From Verrucomicrobiia bacterium (lineage in GTDB: Bacteria > Verrucomicrobiota > Verrucomicrobiia > Limisphaerales > JADLHS01), in contig JAMLJH010000001.1 in the NCBI GenBank assembly GCA_023953615.1, forward strand, positions 723,360 to 787,359: a stretch of 64,000 nucleotides of DNA, in the 5' to 3' direction. Each line of letters begins with the position of its first letter. The stretch's first letter is position 1. Under the pieces are notes generated by a model. It was not told where the DNA came from. It worked only from the letters and a program-made list of their open reading frames with translations, and ran no database searches. Made by a program: the position numbers and the translations under genes. Positions 8,938 to 17,106 of this stretch are shown in pieces.

Positions 8938-9366
8938 AAACGGTATGAGAGATCAATAATAATTCAAATTCGTTTTGCTAAATCAGAATTCGCAAAATGC
9001 GGACGGGAGTAAATAATTTCGCAACTTCAGTGTCAAGGGATTTCAATTGCCTTTCAATTGCCTGTCTCGACTCTTTGAGAATGTCCCCTATTTAATCCAA
9101 TAAAAATATCCCCGCCCGGAAGCAGCCATGATAGTCACTATGACCACGCTGGCGGCTCTGCGCCCGTAATGGAACTGGCCAGTAACGTAAGTTGCGTGCG
9201 TTAAAAATCGAAAGTTGAAAGTGCGTGTGCCGCATTCCAAAAGCTGGCGCAGTCTCAATCGCGGCAGTACGTGCGACCGGATTTTGAGTCGTGGACTCAC
9301 CCTTCGCCCTGATCGAGACGTAAAAGACGCTTGAATCCTCGGCGCGTTTGCCGACCCTCATCGGAA
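8938..9366. other. Intergenic region, divergent promoters expected
   Basis: 429 bp between two divergent genes. The part next to coxA (8938-9080) is A+T-rich, as expected for a promoter, and has a weak inverted pair TTTTGC/GCAAAA about 40-60 bp upstream of the coxA start. I could not settle on a convincing -35/-10 pair. No RNA gene or coding sequence is recognisable; short open frames here look random. Confidence 0.5.
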
Positions 9367-11184
9367 ATGAAGCTGTTTATCATGCTGGCCGTCGCGACGG
9401 CGGTAATTGCGGGTCATACTGAAACCACCAACGCCGTTCTCAATGATTCGCGCCCGGGTTACTGGCTCGCACAGTCCGCCGACCTTGGCGTTTGGTGGTG
9501 CGAAAGTGGTTGGAAAGTCGGACGCGAACGCATGATGCCTGAACGAGCGAACCAGAAATTAGCGCCGCTCAAAGTCTCGGCCGCCCGCGGCGAGTATGAG
9601 GCGGTTCAGGTGGTGCTGCGTCCGGAACGCGATGGCGAACTGCTGGCGGCAGAGCTGGGGGCGCTGAAGAGCCGTTGGGGGCGGACGGCAGCCATTACCA
9701 GCACGATCGCTGAAGTGGCTTATGTGGAAGTCACGAAGCCGACAGATAAAACCTGCGTGGTGGGTTGGTATCCCGATCCATTGCCGCCATTGCGAACGCC
9801 GTTGACGCTGCGTGCCGGGCAAAATCAACCGCTCTGGCTCACGTTTCAGATCGGTCGCGAGGTGAAGGCGGGTAATTACTCAGCCAAACTCAAGTTGCGA
9901 ACCACTATCGGCGAACTGTCCGTTCCGGTTACCGTCGAGGTGTTTGATTTCACGTTGCCGGAAGCATCGCACCTGCGCAGCGCCCTGGGGATGGGCAGTA
10001 GCGCGATCAATCGCTATCACCGGCTCACCGATCCCGCCGATCAGGAACTGGTTTATGAAAAGTATCTGCGGAACTTTGCCGAGCATCGCATCAGCCCCTA
10101 CTCGTTCTTTGATTATGCGCCCATGGACATCCGTTTTATCGGGGAAGGCGCCGACCAACGGGCACAAATAGATTTCACCAAGTTCGATCGCGCGGCGACC
10201 CGGTGGCTGGACGAGCACCATTTCAACTCGTTTCTGCTCCCGTTACGCGGCATGGGCGGCGGCACGTTTCACAGCCGACACCTTGGCGAGTTGCAAGACT
10301 TCAAGGAAGGCACGCCCGAACACGCGCGGCTGTTTCACGATTACCTGAGTCAGATCGAGCGACACCTACGCGAGCGCGGCTGGTTGAATCAGGCTTACAC
10401 CTATTGGTTCGATGAACCGGACCCGAAAGATTATGAATTTGTCACCGAGGGCATGAAACGCATCAAGGCCGCCGCGCCCGGCATCCACCGCATGTTGACC
10501 GAACAACCTGAACCCGCGCTCATGGGCAACGTGGAGATTTGGTGCGCACTCACCCCCGAGTGGACGCCGGAAAAAGTCGCCGCCCGCCGCGCCGCTGGCG
10601 AAGAGGTCTGGTGGTACATCTGCACCGGACCGAAAGCGCCTTACGTCACCGAGTTCATAGATCATCCGGGCACGGAACTACGCTTGTGGCCGTGGCAATC
10701 CTGGCAATACGGCGTGCAAGGCATTCTCATCTGGGAAACGCTTTATTGGACCAGCGCGACGGCCTACCCGAGTCCGCAATTGCAAGACCCGTGGCAAGAC
10801 CCGATGAGCTGGCAGGTGGGTTACGGTCTGGAAAGCGGAAAGAAATCACCGTGGGGCAACGGCGACGGACGCTTCCTCTATCCGCCGCGGCGACCGTTAA
10901 GTGACACGTCACCGAATCTGGACGAACCGATCAATTCGCTGCGCTGGGAAAATTTGCGCGATGGCATGGAAGACTACGAATACTTCTGGTTGTTGAATCG
11001 CGAGATCGAGCGAGTGGCTGGCGTAAAAGGTGAGAACCGTTTGGTGCAGGAAGCGCGGGCCTTGCTCCAGGTGCCGGCGGATATTTCGCAAGACCTCACG
11101 CACTTCACCACCGATCCGCGACTCATGCTCCAACATCGCGAACGCGTGGCACGAATGATCGAAAAGCTTAGCAAGGTGCACTGA
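9367..11184 (+). CDS. Exported DUF4091 / GH123-like glycoside hydrolase
   Basis: 605 residues. The signal peptide MKLFIMLAVATAVIAG starts at the chosen ATG; the frame is open to a TTG at 9331, which would bury it. Residues about 60-200 form an N-terminal beta-sandwich, followed by a TIM-barrel. YWFDEPDPKDY near residue 347 has the Asp-Glu pair that acts in GH123 N-acetyl-hexosaminidases (substrate-assisted catalysis), and WENLRDGMEDYEYF near the end is typical of DUF4091 proteins. Likely acts on an amino-sugar or other glycan outside the cytoplasm; the precise linkage cannot be read. It stands alone, with a hairpin-rich spacer downstream. Confidence 0.82.
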   Translation: MKLFIMLAVATAVIAGHTETTNAVLNDSRPGYWLAQSADLGVWWCESGWKVGRERMMPERANQKLAPLKVSAARGEYEAVQVVLRPERDGELLAAELGALKSRWGRTAAITSTIAEVAYVEVTKPTDKTCVVGWYPDPLPPLRTPLTLRAGQNQPLWLTFQIGREVKAGNYSAKLKLRTTIGELSVPVTVEVFDFTLPEASHLRSALGMGSSAINRYHRLTDPADQELVYEKYLRNFAEHRISPYSFFDYAPMDIRFIGEGADQRAQIDFTKFDRAATRWLDEHHFNSFLLPLRGMGGGTFHSRHLGELQDFKEGTPEHARLFHDYLSQIERHLRERGWLNQAYTYWFDEPDPKDYEFVTEGMKRIKAAAPGIHRMLTEQPEPALMGNVEIWCALTPEWTPEKVAARRAAGEEVWWYICTGPKAPYVTEFIDHPGTELRLWPWQSWQYGVQGILIWETLYWTSATAYPSPQLQDPWQDPMSWQVGYGLESGKKSPWGNGDGRFLYPPRRPLSDTSPNLDEPINSLRWENLRDGMEDYEYFWLLNREIERVAGVKGENRLVQEARALLQVPADISQDLTHFTTDPRLMLQHRERVARMIEKLSKVH

Positions 11185-11243
11185 ACCAGATCGAGCGCCC
11201 CTCGCGCCCAGCCCGGCCTTCGACCCACCTCGGGTCTGGGGGA

Positions 11244-11262
11244 AACGGCCAACCTGGCCGTT
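11244..11262. repeat. Triloop hairpin, GCCA/TGGC family
   Basis: Arms AACGGCCA and TGGCCGTT with loop ACC, 8 perfect base pairs. Related copies at 29980 and 47447 have different but still complementary arms. Confidence 0.8.
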
Positions 11263-11275
11263 CTGGTCGGCTTTT

Positions 11276-11337
11276 GGGAGGGACGTGTTTCACCGCGTCC
11301 CTGATCAGTTGGGGACGACGTGGAAGTCGTCCCTCCC
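11276..11337. repeat. Two-hairpin palindromic element, copy 1
   Basis: Starts GGGAGGGACG and ends CGTCCCTCCC, an exact 10-bp outer inverted repeat. Each half also folds alone: left arms GGGACGTG/CGCGTCCC with loop TTTCAC (one wobble pair), right arms GGGACGAC/GTCGTCCC with loop GTGGAA. The loops are near-complementary. The layout resembles paired REP sequences. Confidence 0.85.
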
Positions 11338-11385
11338 AGCATAATGGCGCCGTCGCCATGAGCGTGCGCCCGGCCAACAATGTGG

Positions 11386-11404
11386 CTGCGGCGTCCCGCC
11401 GCAG
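11386..11404. repeat. CTGCGGCG hairpin, copy 1
   Basis: Arms CTGCGGCG and CGCCGCAG with loop TCC, 8 perfect pairs. The same hairpin with the same flanks recurs at 30425, and a degenerate inverted relic lies near 47308. Confidence 0.75.
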
Positions 11405-11545
11405 TTCCGCATCACCCAACAGCGCGCACGGAGTGGCGCGCCCTACCGGTTCCAGTTGTCAAAACCTGAATGTTCCCCTCTCCCGACCTGACGGTCACCC
11501 TCTCCCCTCGGAGGGGAGAGGGCCGGGGTGAGGGGTTATTTCCTT

Positions 11546-11609
11546 GGGAGGGACGCGTTCCACCGCGTCCTTGATGTGTTGGGGACGACGTGGAAGTCGT
11601 CTCTCTCAG
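11546..11609. repeat. Two-hairpin palindromic element, copy 2
   Basis: Left half has arms GGGACGCG/CGCGTCC with loop TTCCAC, right half GACGAC/GTCGTC with loop GTGGAA; the loops are exact reverse complements. Outer repeat slightly decayed. Confidence 0.85.
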
Positions 11610-11779
11610 CATAACAACGGCGGCGGCAGCGTATGGGGCGGGCAGTTACTCTCTCCACACTCGGTGGGAGACGGAGGGCAGCTATAAAAATTCCGCCATT
11701 AAAAACTGGACGGCTCCGGTGCGGAAGGTAGAGTCACTAACAGCCAAGCCGCATCTATTGAATTATTGACCAAAAACTT

Positions 11780-12718
11780 ATGCCAAAAGAGCAGTTCCGG
11801 AATTTCAAAGCAAACAGACAGACCTTTTTAGGTTTGCTGGGGACGATCGGTCTTTTGGAGCTGCTTGTGTTTCTATGGTTGTTAGTGCCGAGGGTTACAG
11901 CGCAGCCCCTGCCGGATGCATGGTGGCAGCAAAGTTCCGCAGAGGAAGTTCTGGCGCGAGCCAAGTCAATAACGCGTGATTTGACTTTCTTCCACGGAAA
12001 GAAAACCGGCTTGCTAACCGATCAAGGCCAGAAGGAGTCAATCGAGTTCTTTAGCCGGTTGTTACCTGACGGTAGCATCGAAACAAAGTTTGTGGCCGAC
12101 GGCCACGGCGTCATGGGTGTCGAGTGGCGACTCCGCAACGGAAGGTATTCGCAGATAAGAAGTGCCAAAAGGAATTACTTGGCAAAATGTGATTATGAAG
12201 ATGATAACAGGGAACAGTTGCTGGCTGAAACTCAGGGACATCATTATGACTATAAAATGCTGAGTCCCGAGCGGGTTGGGACAAATGATTGCCTCGTGGT
12301 GGCCCGAATAGCTACACCCGAATTTCTTGAACTGTTAAAAGATGCGTACTACCCCGGGCATGCGACCAATTCCATGCGTAGAGACTCGGTTAAGTCTATC
12401 AGATCGGAAATCGACACTTATATCCGCAAAGCCGACGGAGTCATTATCGGCGAGGTAAAAAAGAACCATGCGGGTGAAGTAATGGATGACGAACTTTACT
12501 CTGAAGTTCGAATCAACGAGGCGATTCCAGATTTGGAATTTGCCCTTCCCAACATGACCGCAGCAACCGTGACCAACCGGGCACAATTTCTGAGAGGCGT
12601 TTCCCAAGCAAAACATGCTCCGGCGACGCCAATAAGTCGTGCGATATTCCGGTTGTTGGCAGCCATTTCGTTGGGCGCGGTAATTTTTATTTTATACAGG
12701 ATTTTCAGCAAACGGTAG
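11780..12718 (+). CDS. Unrecognised membrane-anchored protein with terminal helices
   Basis: 312 residues. A helix near the N-terminus (TIGLLELLVFLWLLVP, about 21-37) and one at the extreme C-terminus (IFRLLAAISLGAVIFILYRIF) enclose a soluble domain of about 240 residues. That domain is beta-strand-rich by eye (for example DGVIIGEVKKNHAG) and could be LolA/RseB-like, but no diagnostic motif is present and I do not assign a family. Codon use is visibly more A+T-rich than its neighbours, hinting at transfer or weak selection. It is flanked by repeat-containing spacers and stands alone. Confidence 0.75.
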   Translation: MPKEQFRNFKANRQTFLGLLGTIGLLELLVFLWLLVPRVTAQPLPDAWWQQSSAEEVLARAKSITRDLTFFHGKKTGLLTDQGQKESIEFFSRLLPDGSIETKFVADGHGVMGVEWRLRNGRYSQIRSAKRNYLAKCDYEDDNREQLLAETQGHHYDYKMLSPERVGTNDCLVVARIATPEFLELLKDAYYPGHATNSMRRDSVKSIRSEIDTYIRKADGVIIGEVKKNHAGEVMDDELYSEVRINEAIPDLEFALPNMTAATVTNRAQFLRGVSQAKHAPATPISRAIFRLLAAISLGAVIFILYRIFSKR

Positions 12719-12912
12719 CTAACGCCGGCGCTCCTGGAGACTGGAAAAAGGAAGGAAAAACTGAAACTAAAATTAAAGCAAGCCGTTGTCCGAGAGCCAT
12801 AGCCAGGCGGACTCACATGCGCTTAACCACGGCCAATTTTTGTCGGTGTTTATTTGGGACACTCAGCCTTGCCTGCATTGGGTTGCTTCGAGTAAACGCA
12901 AAGTCGGCCATT

Positions 12913-12938
12913 GGAACGACATAAAAGTCGTCCCTCCC
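12913..12938. repeat. Half copy of the two-hairpin element
   Basis: Arms GGAACGAC and GTCGTCCC with loop ATAAAA, followed by TCCC. The stem is kept although the loop is unlike all other copies. Confidence 0.65.
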
Positions 12939-12949
12939 GACATGATAAT

Positions 12950-13002
12950 GCGCCCTACCATCCCTCGTCTCGTCCGCCGTAAATCATCCCTCGCAATTTG
13001 GC
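12950..13002. repeat. 53-bp dispersed module, copy 1
   Basis: Inverted relative to 45988-46039, with about four-fifths identity by eye across 53 bp, including a shared GAGGGATGATTTACG core. Confidence 0.75.
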
Positions 13003-13071
13003 CTACCGCTGCCCAAATCGGACAGCTTCCGCTTGATTGACAAATCGGTTCGCGTGTTGTTTCTGTAAGCG

Positions 13072-14151
13072 ATGCGTCTTTTAATCACTTTTCTTTTCAG
13101 CCTGTGGGGGTGTGTTGGCGCCCGAGCCGGGGACGGGGTGATCCAGCATCGCCTGAAGCTGATGCAATTTAACGTCTGGCAGGAGGGCACTCAGGTGACG
13201 AATGGCTTTGATAAGATGATTGACGTCATGCTCGCCAGCGATGCTGATCTCGTCGCGTTATCCGAGGTGCGGAATTATCAAGGCAAGGATTTTCACGAAC
13301 GCATTTTGGACGCGCTCAAAGTCAAAGCGCCGGAGCGGAAATACTACGGGGAATACGCGGGCGGCGACGTCGGGTTGATCAGTCGGTTTCCGATCGAAGC
13401 CCAGGCGGGCATGTTTGATGGCACGGCGAACGATACCGGTTCGATCAAGGCATGGCGGATGACGTTGCCCGGCGAACTCAAGGCCACGATTTGCTCCGCG
13501 CATCTGGATTATCGCGGTTATGGTCTGTATTTGGTGCGCGGCTATGAAGGCGGCTACCCCCATTTCAAGATGCGTGATGCGGATCAGGATGGCGTGCCGG
13601 ATCGCGTCACGGACGTGGAGGAAATCATGGCTTACAACCGGCGTTCGCAGCGGAATAAATCCATCGCGGACTTCCTGACGTTTGCGCAACAGGAAGAAGC
13701 GGCGGGACGGGTGGTCATTCTGGCGGGCGACTTCAATGAAGGCTCGCACTTGGATTGGACCGAACGCGCGAAGCACAGCTTCGGCCACTACGGCGTGGCG
13801 CTGCCGTGGGACAACAGCATTGCGTTGCAACGGCATGGTTTCCTTGACGCTTACCGCGTGGTGCATCCGGATGAAATTGAATACCCCGGCTTCACCTGGC
13901 CAGCCATCGCCGACGGCAAACAAACCACCTCATGGGCGCTCAAAGCTGACGAGCGTGATCGGATTGATTTTATCTATTACGGCACCCGGGTGATTCCGGC
14001 TTTTCGCGCCACCCAAGCGTGGCTGGTTGGCCCGAAAGCCTGTTTCATCGGCAACGAAAAAGTGCCCAACCCGGGCCGCGATTCGTACGTGGGCGACGCT
14101 CTGCCCTGGCCGAGCGATCATGCGGGGGTGCTGGTGGAATTTACGTGGTGA
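13072..14151 (+). CDS. Exported endonuclease/exonuclease/phosphatase-family protein
   Basis: 359 residues with signal peptide MRLLITFLFSLWGCVGARAG. The family's active-site series is in order: QFNVW (Asn), ALSEVRN (metal-binding Glu), SAHLDYRG (His), LAGDFNEGS (Asp/Asn pair) and WPSDHAGVLVEF (catalytic Asp-His near the C-terminus). Such Mg-dependent enzymes hydrolyse phosphodiesters in nucleic acids, phosphoinositides or sphingomyelin. As an exported protein in a hydrolase-rich region it more likely acts on environmental phosphate esters or extracellular DNA. Substrate unknown. Convergent with the next gene, 19 bp apart. Confidence 0.88.
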   Translation: MRLLITFLFSLWGCVGARAGDGVIQHRLKLMQFNVWQEGTQVTNGFDKMIDVMLASDADLVALSEVRNYQGKDFHERILDALKVKAPERKYYGEYAGGDVGLISRFPIEAQAGMFDGTANDTGSIKAWRMTLPGELKATICSAHLDYRGYGLYLVRGYEGGYPHFKMRDADQDGVPDRVTDVEEIMAYNRRSQRNKSIADFLTFAQQEEAAGRVVILAGDFNEGSHLDWTERAKHSFGHYGVALPWDNSIALQRHGFLDAYRVVHPDEIEYPGFTWPAIADGKQTTSWALKADERDRIDFIYYGTRVIPAFRATQAWLVGPKACFIGNEKVPNPGRDSYVGDALPWPSDHAGVLVEFTW

Positions 14152-14170
14152 AGTTAAGCGAGGGCCGCCG

Positions 14171-15169
14171 TTACTTCGCGGCCGGGGCTGAGGCCACGGA
14201 AACCGCGCGCAAACTCAGACGGCGCAGTTGCAATTCCACATCAAAAACGCCCGGCACTTCCCAACCCACGACGATACCCGTGATCCGATAATCCGCTTCG
14301 TTGCGCGAGCCGGTCATGTAACCGCGCTGCCAACCGGCAGCCAGACCCGCGCGCAACAGCGGCAGCAGGTCCTTGTCGAACGTCACCCATTGACCGTCAT
14401 GCGTGCTTTCCTTGGTGAAGACTTCCGAACTAACGGTGTTGATGAACATCTTCGTATCGCCGAAATCCTGCGCCTGATACATGGGCACGATACGCTCCCG
14501 ATTGTCGTAAAGCGGAATCCCGAACCAATAATACTGGCCCAAGCCGGGCGATGCCGGATTCCGATTCGCCACGGTCAGGTAGATGATGTATTGCGCGGCG
14601 TGCAACCCGGGATTGTAGTCCTCGGTGCGAGCGAGCTTGGAATGTGCGAGGCGCGCTTCCACATGAAAGGGGCAGGCGGACAAATCCGCCAACGACGGAG
14701 GATTTTCGAGTTCTTGCTGCACGAGCAGATGCGTCCAGGGGTCGCCGGCGGTCTGACGCGCCCGTTCACCGTATTCCACACTGGCATTCACGCCGAGCGC
14801 CAGTTCCGCCCCCGCGCCGCCGCCGGGACCAACGCCGACCCGTTTGGCCACGTTGGTGAAGCAAAGTAGTCCATCGGACGCGCGCCCGGGGACGCCGGGT
14901 TGCAGGGGAAACCGACTTGACCACTGACAAAGATCCCATATCGGTTTGCCGGATGCGCCAGCCATGGTGAGTTCGCCGTACACGACTCGCTGACCGGTCT
15001 GGGGTTTGAGCAGGATGAACCCGTTTTGAAAATGAGGATCGCGTATCAGTTCCCGTCCAGACTCGGCGGCCTGCCCCACCAACGCCATTAAAAGACCGGC
15101 AACGATTCCCGGCAGTACTCGACCTTGATACCGACGAGAGAGACGACTTTGTTTTGATCGCAACAACAT
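14171..15169 (-). CDS. Exported protein of unknown function
   Basis: 332 residues. A basic N-terminus and hydrophobic stretch (VLPGIVAGLLMALVG, about 18-32) form a signal peptide ending near QAAES. The rest looks like a beta-sandwich: REL-RDPHFQNGFILL and PFHVEARLAHSKL resemble carbohydrate-binding or jelly-roll folds. I recognise no catalytic motif and assign no family. It is 72 bp downstream of the rhodanese lipoprotein on the same strand and may share its transcript. Confidence 0.75.
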   Translation of the reverse strand: MLLRSKQSRLSRRYQGRVLPGIVAGLLMALVGQAAESGRELIRDPHFQNGFILLKPQTGQRVVYGELTMAGASGKPIWDLCQWSSRFPLQPGVPGRASDGLLCFTNVAKRVGVGPGGGAGAELALGVNASVEYGERARQTAGDPWTHLLVQQELENPPSLADLSACPFHVEARLAHSKLARTEDYNPGLHAAQYIIYLTVANRNPASPGLGQYYWFGIPLYDNRERIVPMYQAQDFGDTKMFINTVSSEVFTKESTHDGQWVTFDKDLLPLLRAGLAAGWQRGYMTGSRNEADYRITGIVVGWEVPGVFDVELQLRRLSLRAVSVASAPAAK

Positions 15170-15241
15170 GTAATCGAGGTTAGGCCGTGGTTCAGTTTGA
15201 AAGCAAACTCCAATCCGGGAACGGTAGTTTCGCTACTCCGG

Positions 15242-15649
15242 CTATTGCGTCACCGGATACCCCTTGGCCTCCCAAGCAATGATGCCGCCATCGAGGTGAA
15301 TAATTTCCTTGAAGCCGAGCTGCTCAAAAGCGGGCAAGGCGCGGCGGGAACGATTGCCACTCGCGCAATGCAACAGATAGATCTGGTTCCGATCAAGCCG
15401 CTCAAGTTGTGCCGTAAAGTCGCCGGCAAAAAAATCAAGGTTGGTCGCGTCAGCGATATGTTTGGAGGCGAACTCTTTCGGAGTCCGAATGTCCAGCACG
15501 GTGACCTGGTGCGCGGCGATCAACTGCGCCGCCTCGTCGGCTTTGACGTACTTGATCACGGTGGTTGGTGCGCTGACTTTTTTAGTCGCGCACCCGCCCA
15601 CCCAACAAGTGAGTCCCACCAAGGCTGCGGTAAATAATTTTCGAATCAT
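15242..15649 (-). CDS. Rhodanese-domain lipoprotein
   Basis: 135 residues. The lipobox VGGC at residues 18-21 after a short signal peptide predicts a lipid-anchored periplasmic protein. The single rhodanese domain has the CH2A-like VLDIRTPKEF and the active-site loop LLHCASGNRSRR, with the cysteine present, so it should be a competent persulfide-forming sulfurtransferase. Length is normal for a single-domain rhodanese. Its physiological acceptor is unknown; no sulfur-metabolism genes are adjacent. Confidence 0.9.
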   Translation of the reverse strand: MIRKLFTAALVGLTCWVGGCATKKVSAPTTVIKYVKADEAAQLIAAHQVTVLDIRTPKEFASKHIADATNLDFFAGDFTAQLERLDRNQIYLLHCASGNRSRRALPAFEQLGFKEIIHLDGGIIAWEAKGYPVTQ

Positions 15650-15760
15650 ACGCTCAATCGTGAACCAGCTTCAGGCTGAGAAAAAAAGTCCAGGCCGACC
15701 CCAGGTGGATTACAAGAACCTGACTCCACCGGGCCGGCCAAGGCGACTCCGCCAGCAGGA

Positions 15761-17095
15761 TCAACTCAAACCCTTCACGCGCCAGCCGCGACGATAAGTG
15801 CGCCGGACGTAATGATTGGCTTTACGATTGTCAAAGCGCAGTCGGGCCGAATTCCAATCCAGGGTGGTATGCGGAAAGCGTGAGGCCACGCCGCCAAGCA
15901 GTACCGCCTCGGTCAACGGTCCCGAGTAGCCAAAGTGCGCCGAGGTCTGGCCCTTGCCCAAGCAGGCGTCAATAAAGGAACCCCAGTGGTCCACTTCGGT
16001 GAGGTTCGGATATTCGTAATTCTGGAATTTGGCGTCCGGATACAAGACCGGCTTGGAAATATGCGGGAGCAACAGCGTGCCCGCCGTGCCCACAAAGATC
16101 GAACCCGTCATGGGAGCTTTGTCGCCCTCCAGCAGCGCAATGACATCCGCCGGCGGTCTGGCATCACCGTCATACCACGTGACCGGCAACACGCTCTCCG
16201 CGGTGTATTTTGTGCCGGGGAATTGATAATGAATCGTCGAGTTGAGCGCCCAATTCCATTCGTCCGGGGCCACGCCTTCCGAACGCACCGAGGTCGGAGC
16301 GGTTAGTTCGAGCGCTTTGAAAACCGGATCAAAAATGTGGCAGCCCATGTCGCCGAATGTGCCGGTGCCGAAGTCCAACCGTTTGCGCCAGTTTTCCGGA
16401 TGGTAATAACCGTTGCCAATGAACGGTCGCTTGGCGCAGACCCCCAACCAGAGATCCCAATCGAGCGTCGTCGGCACGGGGTCCTGACGCTGGGGCAGCG
16501 GCTCGGTATCGCCCCAGGATTTGAAGCACCACGAATGTACCTCCTTGATTTTGCCAATTGCGCCGTCCTGCAGAATGCGCACCGCCACGCGGTAGGCGGC
16601 GGCGGAATGAATTTGAATGCCCATCTGGGTCACAAGCTTTTTCTCCGCCGCAATCTCCGTCATCCGCCGAACTTCATAAAGGTCGTGCGCCAGCGGTTTT
16701 TGTCCGTAAACGTGTTTGCCCAAGCGCATGGCGCTGACCGCAATGGGCGCGTGCATGTGATCGGGAGTCGCGACGTTGACGGAATCAATGTTCCCGGCTT
16801 CCTTGTCGAGCAACTCGCGCCAGTCCTGGTAGAACCGCGCCTGCGGAAACTTCTTCCGCGCGGCTTCACTGCGGTGCGTGTCCACGTCGCACATGGCGAC
16901 CAACTGAAACTGCGGGTGCGAACTGAATTGCGTGAGATCACTCCAGCCCATGCCGCCGACCCCGAAGCTGGCGTGGCGCAACATCGGTTGCGCGGACTGC
17001 GCGAACAGGCGGGAAGTGATAAACGGAGCGGCCGCGGCCGTGAGGCCGACCGCTTTGAGAAATTGACGACGCGAGAAGTTGTTTGGTGATGACAT
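15761..17095 (-). CDS. Tat-exported Gfo/Idh/MocA-family oxidoreductase
   Basis: 444 residues. A twin-arginine signal (SRRQFLKAVGLTAAAAPF) predicts folded export, which suits a protein that binds its nicotinamide cofactor in the cytoplasm. A Rossmann domain follows (GVGGMGWSDL, then VAMCDVDTHR), then the family's EKP-like loop, here GQKPLAHDLYEV, and a beta-sheet dimer domain. The family oxidises or rearranges sugars and polyols; Glu-to-Gln at the EKP position is common in the exported subgroup. It lies 11 bp from the two-domain DUF1080 lipoprotein upstream, a pairing frequently seen for exported sugar-converting systems in this phylum. Confidence 0.92.
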   Translation of the reverse strand: MSSPNNFSRRQFLKAVGLTAAAAPFITSRLFAQSAQPMLRHASFGVGGMGWSDLTQFSSHPQFQLVAMCDVDTHRSEAARKKFPQARFYQDWRELLDKEAGNIDSVNVATPDHMHAPIAVSAMRLGKHVYGQKPLAHDLYEVRRMTEIAAEKKLVTQMGIQIHSAAAYRVAVRILQDGAIGKIKEVHSWCFKSWGDTEPLPQRQDPVPTTLDWDLWLGVCAKRPFIGNGYYHPENWRKRLDFGTGTFGDMGCHIFDPVFKALELTAPTSVRSEGVAPDEWNWALNSTIHYQFPGTKYTAESVLPVTWYDGDARPPADVIALLEGDKAPMTGSIFVGTAGTLLLPHISKPVLYPDAKFQNYEYPNLTEVDHWGSFIDACLGKGQTSAHFGYSGPLTEAVLLGGVASRFPHTTLDWNSARLRFDNRKANHYVRRTYRRGWRVKGLS

Positions 17096-17106
17096 AAGCG
17101 AAAGAT

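Larger units (their letters stand above)
11185..11779. other. Non-coding spacer made of hairpin modules
   Basis: 595 bp with no believable gene. It begins 60 bp after a stop codon with a triloop hairpin, then a two-hairpin element, a CTGCGGCG hairpin, a purine/pyrimidine patch (ctctcccctcggaggggagag around 11500-11522) and a second two-hairpin element. The last 150 bp is A+T-richer and probably carries the promoter for the gene at 11780. Individual modules are listed separately. Confidence 0.7.
12719..13071. other. Intergenic spacer with two repeat relics
   Basis: 353 bp with no gene. It holds a half copy of the two-hairpin element and a 53-bp module also found inverted near 46 kb. The final part precedes the start at 13072 and is the likely promoter region. 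Confidence 0.6.
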
